Below, piece after piece: positions 9,414 through 17,624 of a stretch of 64,000 nucleotides of DNA. The DNA is from CBDCYN01 sp965224205. Its GTDB lineage: Bacteria; Planctomycetota; Phycisphaerae; Phycisphaerales; Phycisphaeraceae. The stretch lies in the NCBI GenBank assembly GCA_965224205.1, contig CBDCYN010000021.1:4818-68817 (forward strand), in the 5' to 3' direction. The position numbers were made by a program, and so were the translations under genes. Within the stretch, counting starts at the first letter, position 1. Every line of letters starts with the position of its first letter. Under the pieces are notes generated by a model. The model did no database searches, had not been told where the DNA came from, and was given only the letters and a program-made list of their open reading frames with translations.

Positions 9414-10295
9414 ATGTTGGACAAACCACCCACGGGCTGCGGTGTAGATAAGCCATCCTCTGAAACGAGGGTTAAGCTGGGCTGTGTGAGTTATCTCAAC
9501 GCCAAACCGCTGATCCACGGGCTGGACCGGCGGGCGGGCTTGGAGGTGCGCTACAACGTGCCCAGCAAGCTCCTTAGTGATCTGGAAACCGCGCAGGTCG
9601 ACTTAGCCTTATGCCCGGTCGTTGATTATCACCGCAGCCAGATACCCCTGGAGATCGTGCCCGCCGGCGCGATCGGCTGCGCGGGCAAGACCTTAACCGT
9701 CAAACTGCTCAGTAAAACGCCGATCGGGAAGATCGACCGGGTCCACGTCGACAGCCACAGCCACACCAGCGTGGTCTTGATGCGGATTATTCTCGCGGAG
9801 AAATATGGCCTGCACCCACACCTGAGCATCTATCAAGCAGACCTTGACCGCGACGAGCCTGATCGCCCAAACGAGCCCCAGAGCTTGCTTTTGATCGGGG
9901 ATAAGGTCGTCACCCGTGGGTCGATCCCATCGCGGTATCGGTATCAACTGGACCTGGGTGAGGCTTGGGATGAGTTAACGGGGCTGCCCTTCGTCTTCGC
10001 GACGTGGATGGTTCGGGCAGGCACTGCACTGGGACAGGTGCCTGGGCATCTCGAACAGCAACGCCTCACCAATGCGGCGGACCTAGACTCGATCGCGATC
10101 CAACACGCCCCGTTTCACGGCTGGCCGGTCGCTTTGGCACAGCATTACTTCCGCGATCTGATGCGGTACGACTTCAATGCGGTCCACCTTGAAACGCTAG
10201 GGCGATTCAGTGCCTGGGCCTACAAACTTGGATTCATCGACGACTTAGAGCCGTTGCGGGTCTACGGCACAGCCAGCACCGTGGTGAACGTCTAG
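9414..10295 (+). CDS. mqnA: Chorismate dehydratase (futalosine menaquinone pathway)
   Basis: Dehydrates chorismate to 3-enolpyruvylbenzoate, the first committed step of the futalosine route to menaquinone. The protein has 293 residues. The family start VKLGCVSYLNAKPLIHGL is preceded by about 20 unconserved residues, so a later start is possible. Other blocks are YNVPSKLLSDLETAQVDLAL, the substrate-binding region around HVDSHSHTSVVLMRIIL, and LGEAWDELTGLPFVFATW. It shares its substrate with the chorismate synthase encoded at 28010-29194. The other mqn genes are not in the window. Confidence 0.92.
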   Translation: MLDKPPTGCGVDKPSSETRVKLGCVSYLNAKPLIHGLDRRAGLEVRYNVPSKLLSDLETAQVDLALCPVVDYHRSQIPLEIVPAGAIGCAGKTLTVKLLSKTPIGKIDRVHVDSHSHTSVVLMRIILAEKYGLHPHLSIYQADLDRDEPDRPNEPQSLLLIGDKVVTRGSIPSRYRYQLDLGEAWDELTGLPFVFATWMVRAGTALGQVPGHLEQQRLTNAADLDSIAIQHAPFHGWPVALAQHYFRDLMRYDFNAVHLETLGRFSAWAYKLGFIDDLEPLRVYGTASTVVNV

Positions 10296-10548
10296 CATGA
10301 CGGTGCCAGGAAAGCTCAAGGTGGACTTGGGGTTGTTTGGATGAGGAGTCCATGCCACCGGGTATCGGGCTTCGCGGCGTGTTGGTTGAGGGTGGAGACG
10401 TCGGATTCAATCGGCTGAGGCCACCGGCCGATGTTCACAAAGGTGTTGACGATCAGCCGTTTCCTACCCAGTGACTGGTTGGACAAAGCCCCCAGCCGCT
10501 GGTGACCACAAGCTCAATGCATTTCCAGAGACGGTGTATCCCATCCGT

Positions 10549-10582
10549 AGCGAGCCGCGACCGTGAGACAGCGGGTTCTTCC
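10549..10582. repeat. Dispersed GC-rich repeat, family 2, copy 2
   Basis: The motif runs AGCGAGCCGCGACCGTGAG then CAGCGGGTTCTTCC, matching the copies at 7362 (inverted) and 19339. It lies in the 330-bp gap between convergent mqnA and ribD. Nothing else is recognised in that gap. Confidence 0.65.
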
Positions 10583-10627
10583 AAATAACCAGACTACCTT
10601 ATATCGCACATGAAATCGGGATGGGCT

Positions 10628-11803
10628 CTAACCGATCAAATTCTGCGACGCAGTCTTAAACCGGTAATCGAACAACACGTCATCCCCGATTCTTTTATGA
10701 TTGTGTAACCTCATCTCGGCCGCATGCCGGAGATCTTCCAGGCCGCCCCGATCCACCGCAGCCACCGCAGCCGGGTCAGCGATCAACTTCGGTGCGACAA
10801 AAACCAGAGCCTGATCCAAGAGGTTTTGTTGCATCAGCGAACCCATTAACTTGCCACCCCCTTCGACGAGAACCGTGGTCGCTTGATGTGTATCCACTAA
10901 ATGCCGCATGAGGACCGTGAGATCTAAGCGGGACGACCCGGGCGATACCGGTGGCAACCCGATGACCTCGACCCCACGTTGTTCCCATGGGGCGACCCGC
11001 TTTTTCTGACGTTTCACGAGCTGTTCGCCCACCGCTAACGTCACCGCGGGCCATTGGCCGTCCTCTCGCTGTGGCTTAAGTAATCGGGCATTGATTGGAA
11101 GCCGAAGGCGCGGGTCCACGACCACCTTCCGCGCCATCCGTTTGATTACCACACCCCGGGCATCCAGCTTTGGGTCGTCTTTTAGCGCGGTCCCGATCCC
11201 GACCATCACCGCGTCTACCCGTGCCCGCAGCCGGTGCACGACCCGACGGCTGGACTCATTACTAATCCACCGGCTATCACCGCTGCGCGTGGCGATCCGC
11301 CCGTCTACTGATTGAGCCCACTTGCCGATCATCCACGGCAGGCCGGTTTTGATACGTTTAAGGTACGGCTCATTTAGCAATCGCGCTTGCGGGCGACAAA
11401 GACCGACCTCGACCTCCACCCCCACCCGACGCAACCGTTTGACACCTTTTCCACAGACCACTGGGTTAGCGTCTTCCATCGCGGCAACCACCCGCCGAAT
11501 CCCCGCTTGAATCACCGCATCCACACACGGCGGCGTCTTGCCCCGGTGGCAGCAAGGCTCGAGCGTGACGTACAGATCACACCCGCTAGAGCGGACACCA
11601 CGCCGTCGCGCATCCTCAAGCGCTTCAACCTCCGCGTGCGGCCCGCCGTAACGGCGGTGATACCCCTCGGCCACCACCCGCCCGCGACGCACGAGGACGG
11701 CACCCACAAGCGGGTTGGGTTCGACTCGGCCCAGACCCCGCTTGGCCAGCGTCAAAGCGCGTTGCATGAACCGTTGCTCGAGATCGGGTGATCGGGAGGT
11801 CAT
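10628..11803 (-). CDS. ribD: Bifunctional riboflavin deaminase/reductase
   Basis: Catalyses two steps of riboflavin synthesis: deamination of the diaminopyrimidine product of RibA, then reduction of the ribosyl side chain with NADPH. The protein has 391 residues. The N-terminal deaminase (1-145) has zinc ligands in GGPHAEVEAL and LEPCCHRGKTPPC. The C-terminal reductase (from about 150) carries the family segments MIGKWAQSVDGRIATRSGDS and LVEGGGKLMGSLM. It lies 22 bp after the amidohydrolase gene on the same strand, so the two are probably cotranscribed. I see no FMN riboswitch and no other rib genes here. Confidence 0.93.
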   Translation of the reverse strand: MTSRSPDLEQRFMQRALTLAKRGLGRVEPNPLVGAVLVRRGRVVAEGYHRRYGGPHAEVEALEDARRRGVRSSGCDLYVTLEPCCHRGKTPPCVDAVIQAGIRRVVAAMEDANPVVCGKGVKRLRRVGVEVEVGLCRPQARLLNEPYLKRIKTGLPWMIGKWAQSVDGRIATRSGDSRWISNESSRRVVHRLRARVDAVMVGIGTALKDDPKLDARGVVIKRMARKVVVDPRLRLPINARLLKPQREDGQWPAVTLAVGEQLVKRQKKRVAPWEQRGVEVIGLPPVSPGSSRLDLTVLMRHLVDTHQATTVLVEGGGKLMGSLMQQNLLDQALVFVAPKLIADPAAVAAVDRGGLEDLRHAAEMRLHNHKRIGDDVLFDYRFKTASQNLIG

Positions 11804-11825
11804 GTCTAAGATATGTGTTTAACCG

Positions 11826-12839
11826 TCACGGCCCCAGCAACGCCGCGGCCGCGTCATGATAGACCGATGCGAGGGTCTGGGGATCGATCTTGGCTGACTT
11901 CATAGACGCGGTTGCATCGGGGGCGATGGCCGGATCGACCATGTACAGATCGGGATCGACGATCGGGCTAGGCCCCTCGTAGTCCGTCTCGAACAGGGTC
12001 CGCAGCGCCCAGTACCGGCTGGCGACCAAATCGAAGCCGCTATCCGTGGGGGTCGTGACGATATCGCTACCAAACAACACACGCCCTGGGTTACGGCGAC
12101 AGAACTTACGGAACTCGCCCGGGTGCTTGCTTAATTCCCGCACCATCCACTTCGTCGCGGAGGTGTCGAGGTACAGGTTCACGTGACGATCGAGCAGGTC
12201 CTGGAGATGGTCGAGGTGCTCCGGGTCACCGCCCATGTGCGCCGCGATCCACTTCACGTCGTCGTACTCATCCAGCAACCGCTCGAACACCTCATGATGC
12301 TGAGCTTTGGTCCCGTATCGGTGGGTGTCTTGGTACTTGGTCGCGAACCACGTGTCCGGGTCGCCCACATGGGTCATGAACGTCATGCCCAGCGACCGGG
12401 CCAGGTCCATCCCCTGACGGCGGATCGGCGAATCCAGCTTTAGCGCCGGATGAAAATCCACCCCCCGCGGGGCCGCCCAAAACTTGCACACCCGGCACCC
12501 CTTGGCCGCGAACCCCTCGATCCGTTTAAGCCAATCCGTAGTAAACGTGTCGGGCTGATCGAACGCCTCGTAGTTCGGGACCGCGATGAACCGCACCCGG
12601 TCGCCGAACTCGGCTTGGATCTCGTCGACGTTTTCGAGCTTGGTCATGGTCCACACCCGCTCGATCCCGAAGCGCTGGGCGGCTTCAAAGTAACCCCGCG
12701 TCGCGGCCACGCCGCCTAGATGGGTGTGCACATCCCAGATCGGCCCGGGCCACGGCAGCCGGGTCGCCTCGTATCCGTACAACAGCCCCAGCCGGTTGGC
12801 TGGGTTAGCAGGGACTCGGTCGGTCAGGGGTCTAGACAT
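11826..12839 (-). CDS. Amidohydrolase family 2 metal-dependent hydrolase
   Basis: A TIM-barrel metallohydrolase or decarboxylase of about 337 residues. Metal-binding blocks are DVHTHLGG near the N terminus, MTHVGDP, IAAHMGGDPEHLDHL and the late Asp in GRVLFGSDIV, the pattern of the amidohydrolase-2 (aminocarboxymuconate-semialdehyde decarboxylase-like) group. The start is uncertain: ATG 12839 (MSRPLTDR) and ATG 12872 are both possible. It is the promoter-proximal gene of a pair with ribD. The substrate is unknown. Confidence 0.85.
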   Translation of the reverse strand: MSRPLTDRVPANPANRLGLLYGYEATRLPWPGPIWDVHTHLGGVAATRGYFEAAQRFGIERVWTMTKLENVDEIQAEFGDRVRFIAVPNYEAFDQPDTFTTDWLKRIEGFAAKGCRVCKFWAAPRGVDFHPALKLDSPIRRQGMDLARSLGMTFMTHVGDPDTWFATKYQDTHRYGTKAQHHEVFERLLDEYDDVKWIAAHMGGDPEHLDHLQDLLDRHVNLYLDTSATKWMVRELSKHPGEFRKFCRRNPGRVLFGSDIVTTPTDSGFDLVASRYWALRTLFETDYEGPSPIVDPDLYMVDPAIAPDATASMKSAKIDPQTLASVYHDAAAALLGP

Positions 12840-13079
12840 CGTGGCTCGTCCGTCTTGCAGCCCATGGCGCATCTCTTAAACCGGCCGTTTTTGCTGCCGT
12901 GAACGCGGTTGATGCTAAGGGTTATACCGGCTGGCGATGAAAAAGACGAAATGACGTGTCCATCTCTTCGAAGTCAAAATTTCACGGTTAGGCTCTACGA
13001 TCCCATACACCGCAGATCAATCGGTGTACGATCTTCGGGTCCGTTGTCTGGTATGCATCATCGATAGGGCCCGTGTCTT

Positions 13080-14321
13080 ATGTCATGCTCCGCTTCATCG
13101 AACCGACCCCGGATCGTGATCCGCGGCGTCGGGTTGGTTAGCCCGCTAGGAAGTTCAGCGTGGTCGACGTTCTCTGCATTACTTAAAGGCAAAACGATCC
13201 ATGACCGTGCCGACGGTTTGCCAAGAGATGTCAATCCCGTCGACCTGATACGCAGCCTCGGGGATGTGGCGACCGCTCAACACGCCCCCACCGACCCCGC
13301 CGTCGACCTCGCCGAGTGCGCGGCCCGTGAGGCGCTGTTCATGGCCGGTATCGAGCCAGGCGATGCCACATGCTACTTAGGGACGAGTAAAGGCGCCGTC
13401 TCGGCATTGGATCATGCCCTCTACCAGCACGGCGGCGGCCACAATGGGCGGCTAAGGCAACACGCTTCTTCTTCAACCCCACGCCCCCTAACCGACGCGG
13501 CACTGGCCGTGGCGTTGGGCCCGCACGGCTACCTCACCCACCGGCTGCGTGAACGCCTCGAATGCACGATCCGGCTACACACCGTCGCGGCCTGTGCGTC
13601 GAGCCTGACCGCGCTTCACCAGGCCCGGGTGGCGCTGACCCATCCCTCGCGATCGTCTCCGACACGGCTGCTCGTCGTGACCTGCGAGGCATCGCTTCTG
13701 CCGGTATTCATCCACAGCTACAGACGGCTGGGGGTCCTGGCTCCGCTGCGGACCGATGCCTACCGGTGTGCCCCTCTAGATCAAAACCGAAGCGGCTTCA
13801 CGCTCGCTCAGCTCGGTGCCGCGGTGGTGCTCGAACGTGTGGATCAAGTCGAACCCGGTCAGATCGAGCTCGTCGATACCGCGATCGCTACGGAATCGCA
13901 CGACCTCATCCGCGCCGCCCCGGGCATGCCGGGGTTGAAGCATGTTGCTCAGCAGCTGATCTCTTCACGGAAGATCGACCTGATCCACCCTCACGCGACC
14001 GGCACCGTTGACCACGATCCGCAGGAATTGGCTGTTTATAGCCCGCTGATCACCGACACCGCCGATGTTTATGCTTCCAAAGGTGCACTGGGCCACGGGC
14101 TGGGAGCGTCTGGCCTTGTGTCGCTGGTGATCGCCTCGTTATGTGCCCAAACGAACCGCCGGCCACCGATGCCTTGGCTCACAGACCCGATCAATCTTGG
14201 CCCCACACGTATAGAATTGGACGCGGCAGATAGAGGAAAAGAACTGCGGTCGCACGCCGTGTTCGCTAGCGGATTCGGCGGTCACGTCGCTGGAGCGGTC
14301 ATCGCACGGCAGGCCGACTGA
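13080..14321 (+). CDS. Beta-ketoacyl synthase (KAS II-like), stand-alone
   Basis: A 413-residue thiolase-fold condensing enzyme. The catalytic triad is present: Cys in VAACASSL (about residue 172), His in IHPHATGT (about 304) and His in KGALGHGLGASG (about 339). It is rather divergent from housekeeping FabF: the usual NSFGFGGHN is ASGFGGHVAG and the region before the active-site Cys is unusual. No acyl carrier protein or other fatty-acid gene is next to it. A role in a specialised lipid or polyketide product is more likely than primary fatty-acid synthesis, but this is inference. Confidence 0.85.
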   Translation: MSCSASSNRPRIVIRGVGLVSPLGSSAWSTFSALLKGKTIHDRADGLPRDVNPVDLIRSLGDVATAQHAPTDPAVDLAECAAREALFMAGIEPGDATCYLGTSKGAVSALDHALYQHGGGHNGRLRQHASSSTPRPLTDAALAVALGPHGYLTHRLRERLECTIRLHTVAACASSLTALHQARVALTHPSRSSPTRLLVVTCEASLLPVFIHSYRRLGVLAPLRTDAYRCAPLDQNRSGFTLAQLGAAVVLERVDQVEPGQIELVDTAIATESHDLIRAAPGMPGLKHVAQQLISSRKIDLIHPHATGTVDHDPQELAVYSPLITDTADVYASKGALGHGLGASGLVSLVIASLCAQTNRRPPMPWLTDPINLGPTRIELDAADRGKELRSHAVFASGFGGHVAGAVIARQAD

Positions 14322-14351
14322 GTACCGAATCATTCGCTTGCGGGTTTGATT

Positions 14352-14457
14352 ATACGCATCGCGTATCAAAATACCGCGTCGGTGATACGTTTGACTTCGG
14401 GAATATCCTTGCCGCGTGCACGAGTCATGCCGTATTTTCATCCGGGATCGGTATAAC
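14352..14457. repeat. Dispersed intergenic repeat, family 1, copy C
   Basis: The cleanest copy. It opens with the dyad ATACGC-ATC-GCGTAT and ends with CATCCGGGATCGGTATAAC. It fills the gap between the convergent ketoacyl synthase and nitroreductase genes. Minus-strand translation resembles that of copy B but holds a TGA stop that copies D and E share. Confidence 0.75.
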
Positions 14458-14465
14458 AACTCAGG

Positions 14466-15170
14466 TCACGACCGGTTGACGTGCAGAAGCCGGTCTAAGG
14501 ACAAGCGAGATTTGGTCAATGGGCCGTCCGCGGCGTAGCCGACCGGCACGACCAGGCAGACGATAAACCGGCTGGGGATCTTTAACGCCCGCCGCACCCG
14601 GATCTCATCGAATCCCTCCATCGGGCAGGTCGCCAGCCCCGCCGCTTGGGCCGCGAGCATGAAGGTCATGGCGCTGAGCATCGCCTGCTTGGCCAGCCAG
14701 TAACGCTTGTGAACCGCAGGGATGCTGGGCGTGGGCGCGAAGATGCGCATCACCGGTGCCGCGACCAGTTTCATGAGCCACCCTACACCGACCGGGCCTT
14801 GGCCAAAGGCCAGCCCCACGTACTTGCGCACCCGTTTCTCGTAGGCGTCGTCGACCGCACCGGCCTGCCGATCCGCCTCGAGCACCGCGTCGAGGTGGTG
14901 CTTGGCCACGTCCCGGTCCGCGGCGAACACGACCGTGGCGGGGGCTTCGAGGATCTGCTTCTGGTTCAGACACGCCTGACACAGCGCCGGCCGCAGGTGC
15001 GGATCGGTCACGAGCACAAAGTGTGTCGGCTGGAGGTTGTACCCGCTGGGCGCCCACCGGGTGGTATCGAGCAGGTCGTGGAGCAAGCTGTCCGGCACCG
15101 GGTCGGGTTTGAACGCACGTGTTGCCCGCCGTGCCCGCACGAGTTTCTGAAATTCGTCCCAAGCGGTCAT
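14466..15170 (-). CDS. Nitroreductase family protein
   Basis: A 234-residue FMN-dependent oxidoreductase of the nitroreductase fold. The N terminus RRATRAFKPDPVPDSLL supplies the usual FMN phosphate-binding Arg residues. TTRWAPSGYNLQPTHFVLV is the second conserved block and AAGLATCPMEGFDE the third. It probably reduces nitro compounds, quinones or enals with NAD(P)H. It lies 39 bp behind the aldo/keto reductase gene on the same strand, which suggests a two-gene detoxification operon. Confidence 0.9.
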   Translation of the reverse strand: MTAWDEFQKLVRARRATRAFKPDPVPDSLLHDLLDTTRWAPSGYNLQPTHFVLVTDPHLRPALCQACLNQKQILEAPATVVFAADRDVAKHHLDAVLEADRQAGAVDDAYEKRVRKYVGLAFGQGPVGVGWLMKLVAAPVMRIFAPTPSIPAVHKRYWLAKQAMLSAMTFMLAAQAAGLATCPMEGFDEIRVRRALKIPSRFIVCLVVPVGYAADGPLTKSRLSLDRLLHVNRS

Positions 15171-15209
15171 ATTGAGATCGGCCTCATGTTTAATCGGGCC
15201 TATCGCGGA

Positions 15210-16202
15210 TCAGTACGGGCCACGGATGTGGCGGGCCACACGGTCGCTGTAGAAACGATCGAGGATCGCGTGCAGGTCCGCGTCGAGGGGGGGTAGCTCA
15301 CTGGCCGCGGCGTTCGACTCGGCTTGCTGGGCGGAACTCGCCCCCGGGATCACCACGCTCACCGCGTCAAAATCCAGGACCCACCGCAGGGCCATCTGCG
15401 CCATCGTCATCTCCTGCGGCACCCACGAGACGAGCTCGTTGACCAGCTCCAAACCTTTGTCGAACTCGACGCCCGAGAACGTCTCACCGACGTTGAACCG
15501 CTGGCCGTCTCGGTTGAAGCTGCGGTGGTCGTTGTCCGCGAACGTGGTCTGCTTCGAGTACTTGCCCGCCAGCAACCCGCTAGCCAGGGGCAGCCGCACG
15601 ATCAGTGCCACGTTCTTGGCCTTGGCTTCGTCAAAAATAGCCGTGATCGGCTTCTGGCGGAAGATATTGAAGATGATCTGAAGCGACGTTAACCCCTCTT
15701 GTTGGAGGCACACTTGCGCCTCGTCCATGGTCTCGACACTGGCCCCAAATCGCAGGATCTTGCCCTTGTCTTTGAGCCTGCGCAGCCAATCGAACACGTC
15801 ACCCTGTTGGTAGTAATTCATCGGGATGCTGTGCAGCTGGGTAAGGTCGAGGGCCTCGACCCCCAAACGGCGCAGCGACGCTTCGGTGTGCCGCTCGAAC
15901 ACGTCAAACGAGAAATTCTCAGGCCAACCGGGATCCGGGAACCGCCCGACCTTGGACGCCACGAACAAATCTTCGGATCGTTCTTTAAGAAACCGCCCCA
16001 CGAACTGCTCGCTGCGGCCGGTCCCGTAAACATCGGCGGTATCGATGAAGGTCACGCCCTGGTCGACTGCGGTGTGGAGCACACCCATCGCGGTCTCATC
16101 GCTGATCGGCCCCCAGCAGTCGCCGCCCAGCTGCCACGTCCCCAGCCCGACCTCGGATACCTTCACCCCGTCGCTGCCAAATGATCTCGTGTTCATACCC
16201 AA
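15210..16202 (-). CDS. Aldo/keto reductase
   Basis: An NADPH-dependent (beta/alpha)8 oxidoreductase of 330 residues. The catalytic tetrad is visible: Asp and Tyr in DTADVYGTGRSE, Lys in FVASKVGRF and His in LTQLHSIP. The C-terminal VVIPGASSAQQAESNAAA block binds the cofactor. The start may be ATG 16202 or ATG 16196. It resembles the YajO/Tas type of aldo/keto reductases that act on sugars or aldehydes; the substrate is not known. It is the first gene of the pair with the nitroreductase. Confidence 0.92.
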   Translation of the reverse strand: MGMNTRSFGSDGVKVSEVGLGTWQLGGDCWGPISDETAMGVLHTAVDQGVTFIDTADVYGTGRSEQFVGRFLKERSEDLFVASKVGRFPDPGWPENFSFDVFERHTEASLRRLGVEALDLTQLHSIPMNYYQQGDVFDWLRRLKDKGKILRFGASVETMDEAQVCLQQEGLTSLQIIFNIFRQKPITAIFDEAKAKNVALIVRLPLASGLLAGKYSKQTTFADNDHRSFNRDGQRFNVGETFSGVEFDKGLELVNELVSWVPQEMTMAQMALRWVLDFDAVSVVIPGASSAQQAESNAAASELPPLDADLHAILDRFYSDRVARHIRGPY

Positions 16203-16273
16203 CGTTCATACCAATACCCTCCGCGGGGTTCAACTTCGGGGTGTGTGGAGTTGTGAAACCTAAACGCGGCTTC

Positions 16274-16309
16274 AGCGGGTCACGACCGTGAGGCGGCGGG
16301 TTTCCCGCC
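16274..16309. repeat. Dispersed GC-rich repeat, family 2, degenerate copy 3
   Basis: AGCGGGTCACGACCGTGAGG followed by CGGCGGGTTTCCCGCC keeps the core of the family but has drifted. It lies in the gap between mrpG and the aldo/keto reductase gene, upstream of the latter. Confidence 0.45.
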
Positions 16310-16368
16310 TTATCGAGGATCGGGTTGGAAGGGTCACCGGGATATGAAGCCAAGACCTAAAGTGAAGC

Positions 16369-16737
16369 TCAAACTGTCTTGTCTTCTTCCAGCTCGTCGC
16401 TGAGCGTGCCCTCCCAGATCGGGCAGTTGTCGAGATGGGCCGCCTTGGATAGCAGGTGCGCCCCGACCGGGTTGGCCACGAACTGGAACAGGATCACCAG
16501 CACGATCTTCGTGCAGATCGCGATGGCGCTGGCGTCTTGATGGGCCGGCAAGGTGAACAGCGCCGCCAGCAGCATCCCGCTGATCCCCAGCGTCACGCCC
16601 TTGGTCGCCGCGTGCATCCGGTGGTACATGTCCGGCAGCTTCAGCAGCCCCACCGCCCCGACCGTCATGAAGAACAAGCCGAAGACCAGGAAGAAAAACG
16701 TGACCAGGTCGAACACGAGTTGAAAATTTTCGCTCAT
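16369..16737 (-). CDS. mrpG: Mrp Na+/H+ antiporter subunit G
   Basis: Small membrane subunit of the multisubunit cation/proton antiporter. ATG 16737 (MSENFQL) gives about 122 residues with three hydrophobic helices, as usual. The family blocks TVGAVGLLKLPDMYHRMHA and KGVTLGISG are present. An earlier in-frame ATG at 16782 only adds a His-rich unconserved stretch. It is the last gene of the mrpABCDEFG operon. Confidence 0.9.
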   Translation of the reverse strand: MSENFQLVFDLVTFFFLVFGLFFMTVGAVGLLKLPDMYHRMHAATKGVTLGISGMLLAALFTLPAHQDASAIAICTKIVLVILFQFVANPVGAHLLSKAAHLDNCPIWEGTLSDELEEDKTV

Positions 16738-16782
16738 CGGTGTGGCTTCTGGTTCGTGGTGATTTCTATGCGACCCACGCAA

Positions 16783-17154
16783 TTATTCTTGAGGCTTCGT
16801 AGCCTCGCCAACGGTTCTCTCAGCCCTCTTCTTGGTCATATGCGGGCGGCCGATGTACTGAGCAATGGCCACCGTCCCGGCAAACCCTAATAGGGACAGC
16901 ACCAATATCCCGTCGAAATACACCAGCGTCCCCTGGCGGATCGAAAGCAGGATCACCAGCCCGATCAGCTGGATCGCGATCGTGTCCACCGCCAGCGCCC
17001 GGTCGGCCACGTGCGGGCCGCGTAGCAGCCGGTAGATCCCCCCCAGCATGCCGGCGATGATCAGCACGATCCCGACCTCCGCGGTGACCACCACCAGCTG
17101 GCTGTGCCATGTCTCACCGGCGACCGCCAGTGTCGCGCCCATTAGTGCGGCCAT
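16783..17154 (-). CDS. mrpF: Mrp antiporter subunit F
   Basis: A 123-residue membrane protein with three helices. The conserved core YRLLRGPHVADRALAVDTI is diagnostic of MrpF. Its start overlaps the end of mrpE by 13 bp, which points to translational coupling. Confidence 0.92.
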   Translation of the reverse strand: MAALMGATLAVAGETWHSQLVVVTAEVGIVLIIAGMLGGIYRLLRGPHVADRALAVDTIAIQLIGLVILLSIRQGTLVYFDGILVLSLLGFAGTVAIAQYIGRPHMTKKRAERTVGEATKPQE

Positions 17155-17624
17155 GAGAACAGCTCCTTGATCAGCCGGTCGCGCAGCTCGTCGATCTCCG
17201 CGACCGCCGCGTCACGGTCTTTAGCATACATGCAGTGCAGGTACAGGTACCGGTTGTCGTCTGATATATCCACCGACAGCGTCCCGGGGGTGAGCGTGAT
17301 CGCGTTGGCCAGGCAGGTCAGCTGCACGTCGGAGAGCCCCTCGACAGAGTAACGGATAAACCGCGGGGTCATGTTGTATTTCGGCGTGAGGATCTCCCAG
17401 GCGACCTGCATGTTGGCCTTGATCAAGATCCTTACGAAGTAGACCGCAAACGATAGCAGCTCCCAACCCTTGGTCCCGTACCCCTGTCCCTGCATCGTGC
17501 GGCTGACGATCCCCAGCAGCAGGTACCCCAGCACCAGACCGGCGATCAGGCTGTAGACGTCGAACGCCTCCCACATCAGCATCCACAGCAGCGCCAGGAA
17601 AATATTCAGAAGCAGCAGGTTCAT
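17142..17624 (-). CDS. mrpE: Mrp antiporter subunit E
   Basis: A 160-residue subunit with two N-terminal helices and a cytoplasmic tail. The segments LANAITLTPGTLSVDI and FVRILIKANMQVAWEILTP are typical of MrpE. Its start overlaps the stop of mrpD by 4 bp. Confidence 0.92.
   Translation of the reverse strand: MNLLLLNIFLALLWMLMWEAFDVYSLIAGLVLGYLLLGIVSRTMQGQGYGTKGWELLSFAVYFVRILIKANMQVAWEILTPKYNMTPRFIRYSVEGLSDVQLTCLANAITLTPGTLSVDISDDNRYLYLHCMYAKDRDAAVAEIDELRDRLIKELFSWPH

Noticed and set aside
10296..10627. FMN riboswitch near ribD
   Set aside because: This gap lies behind ribD, and the region upstream of the amidohydrolase-ribD pair (12840-13079) shows no recognisable RFN element.
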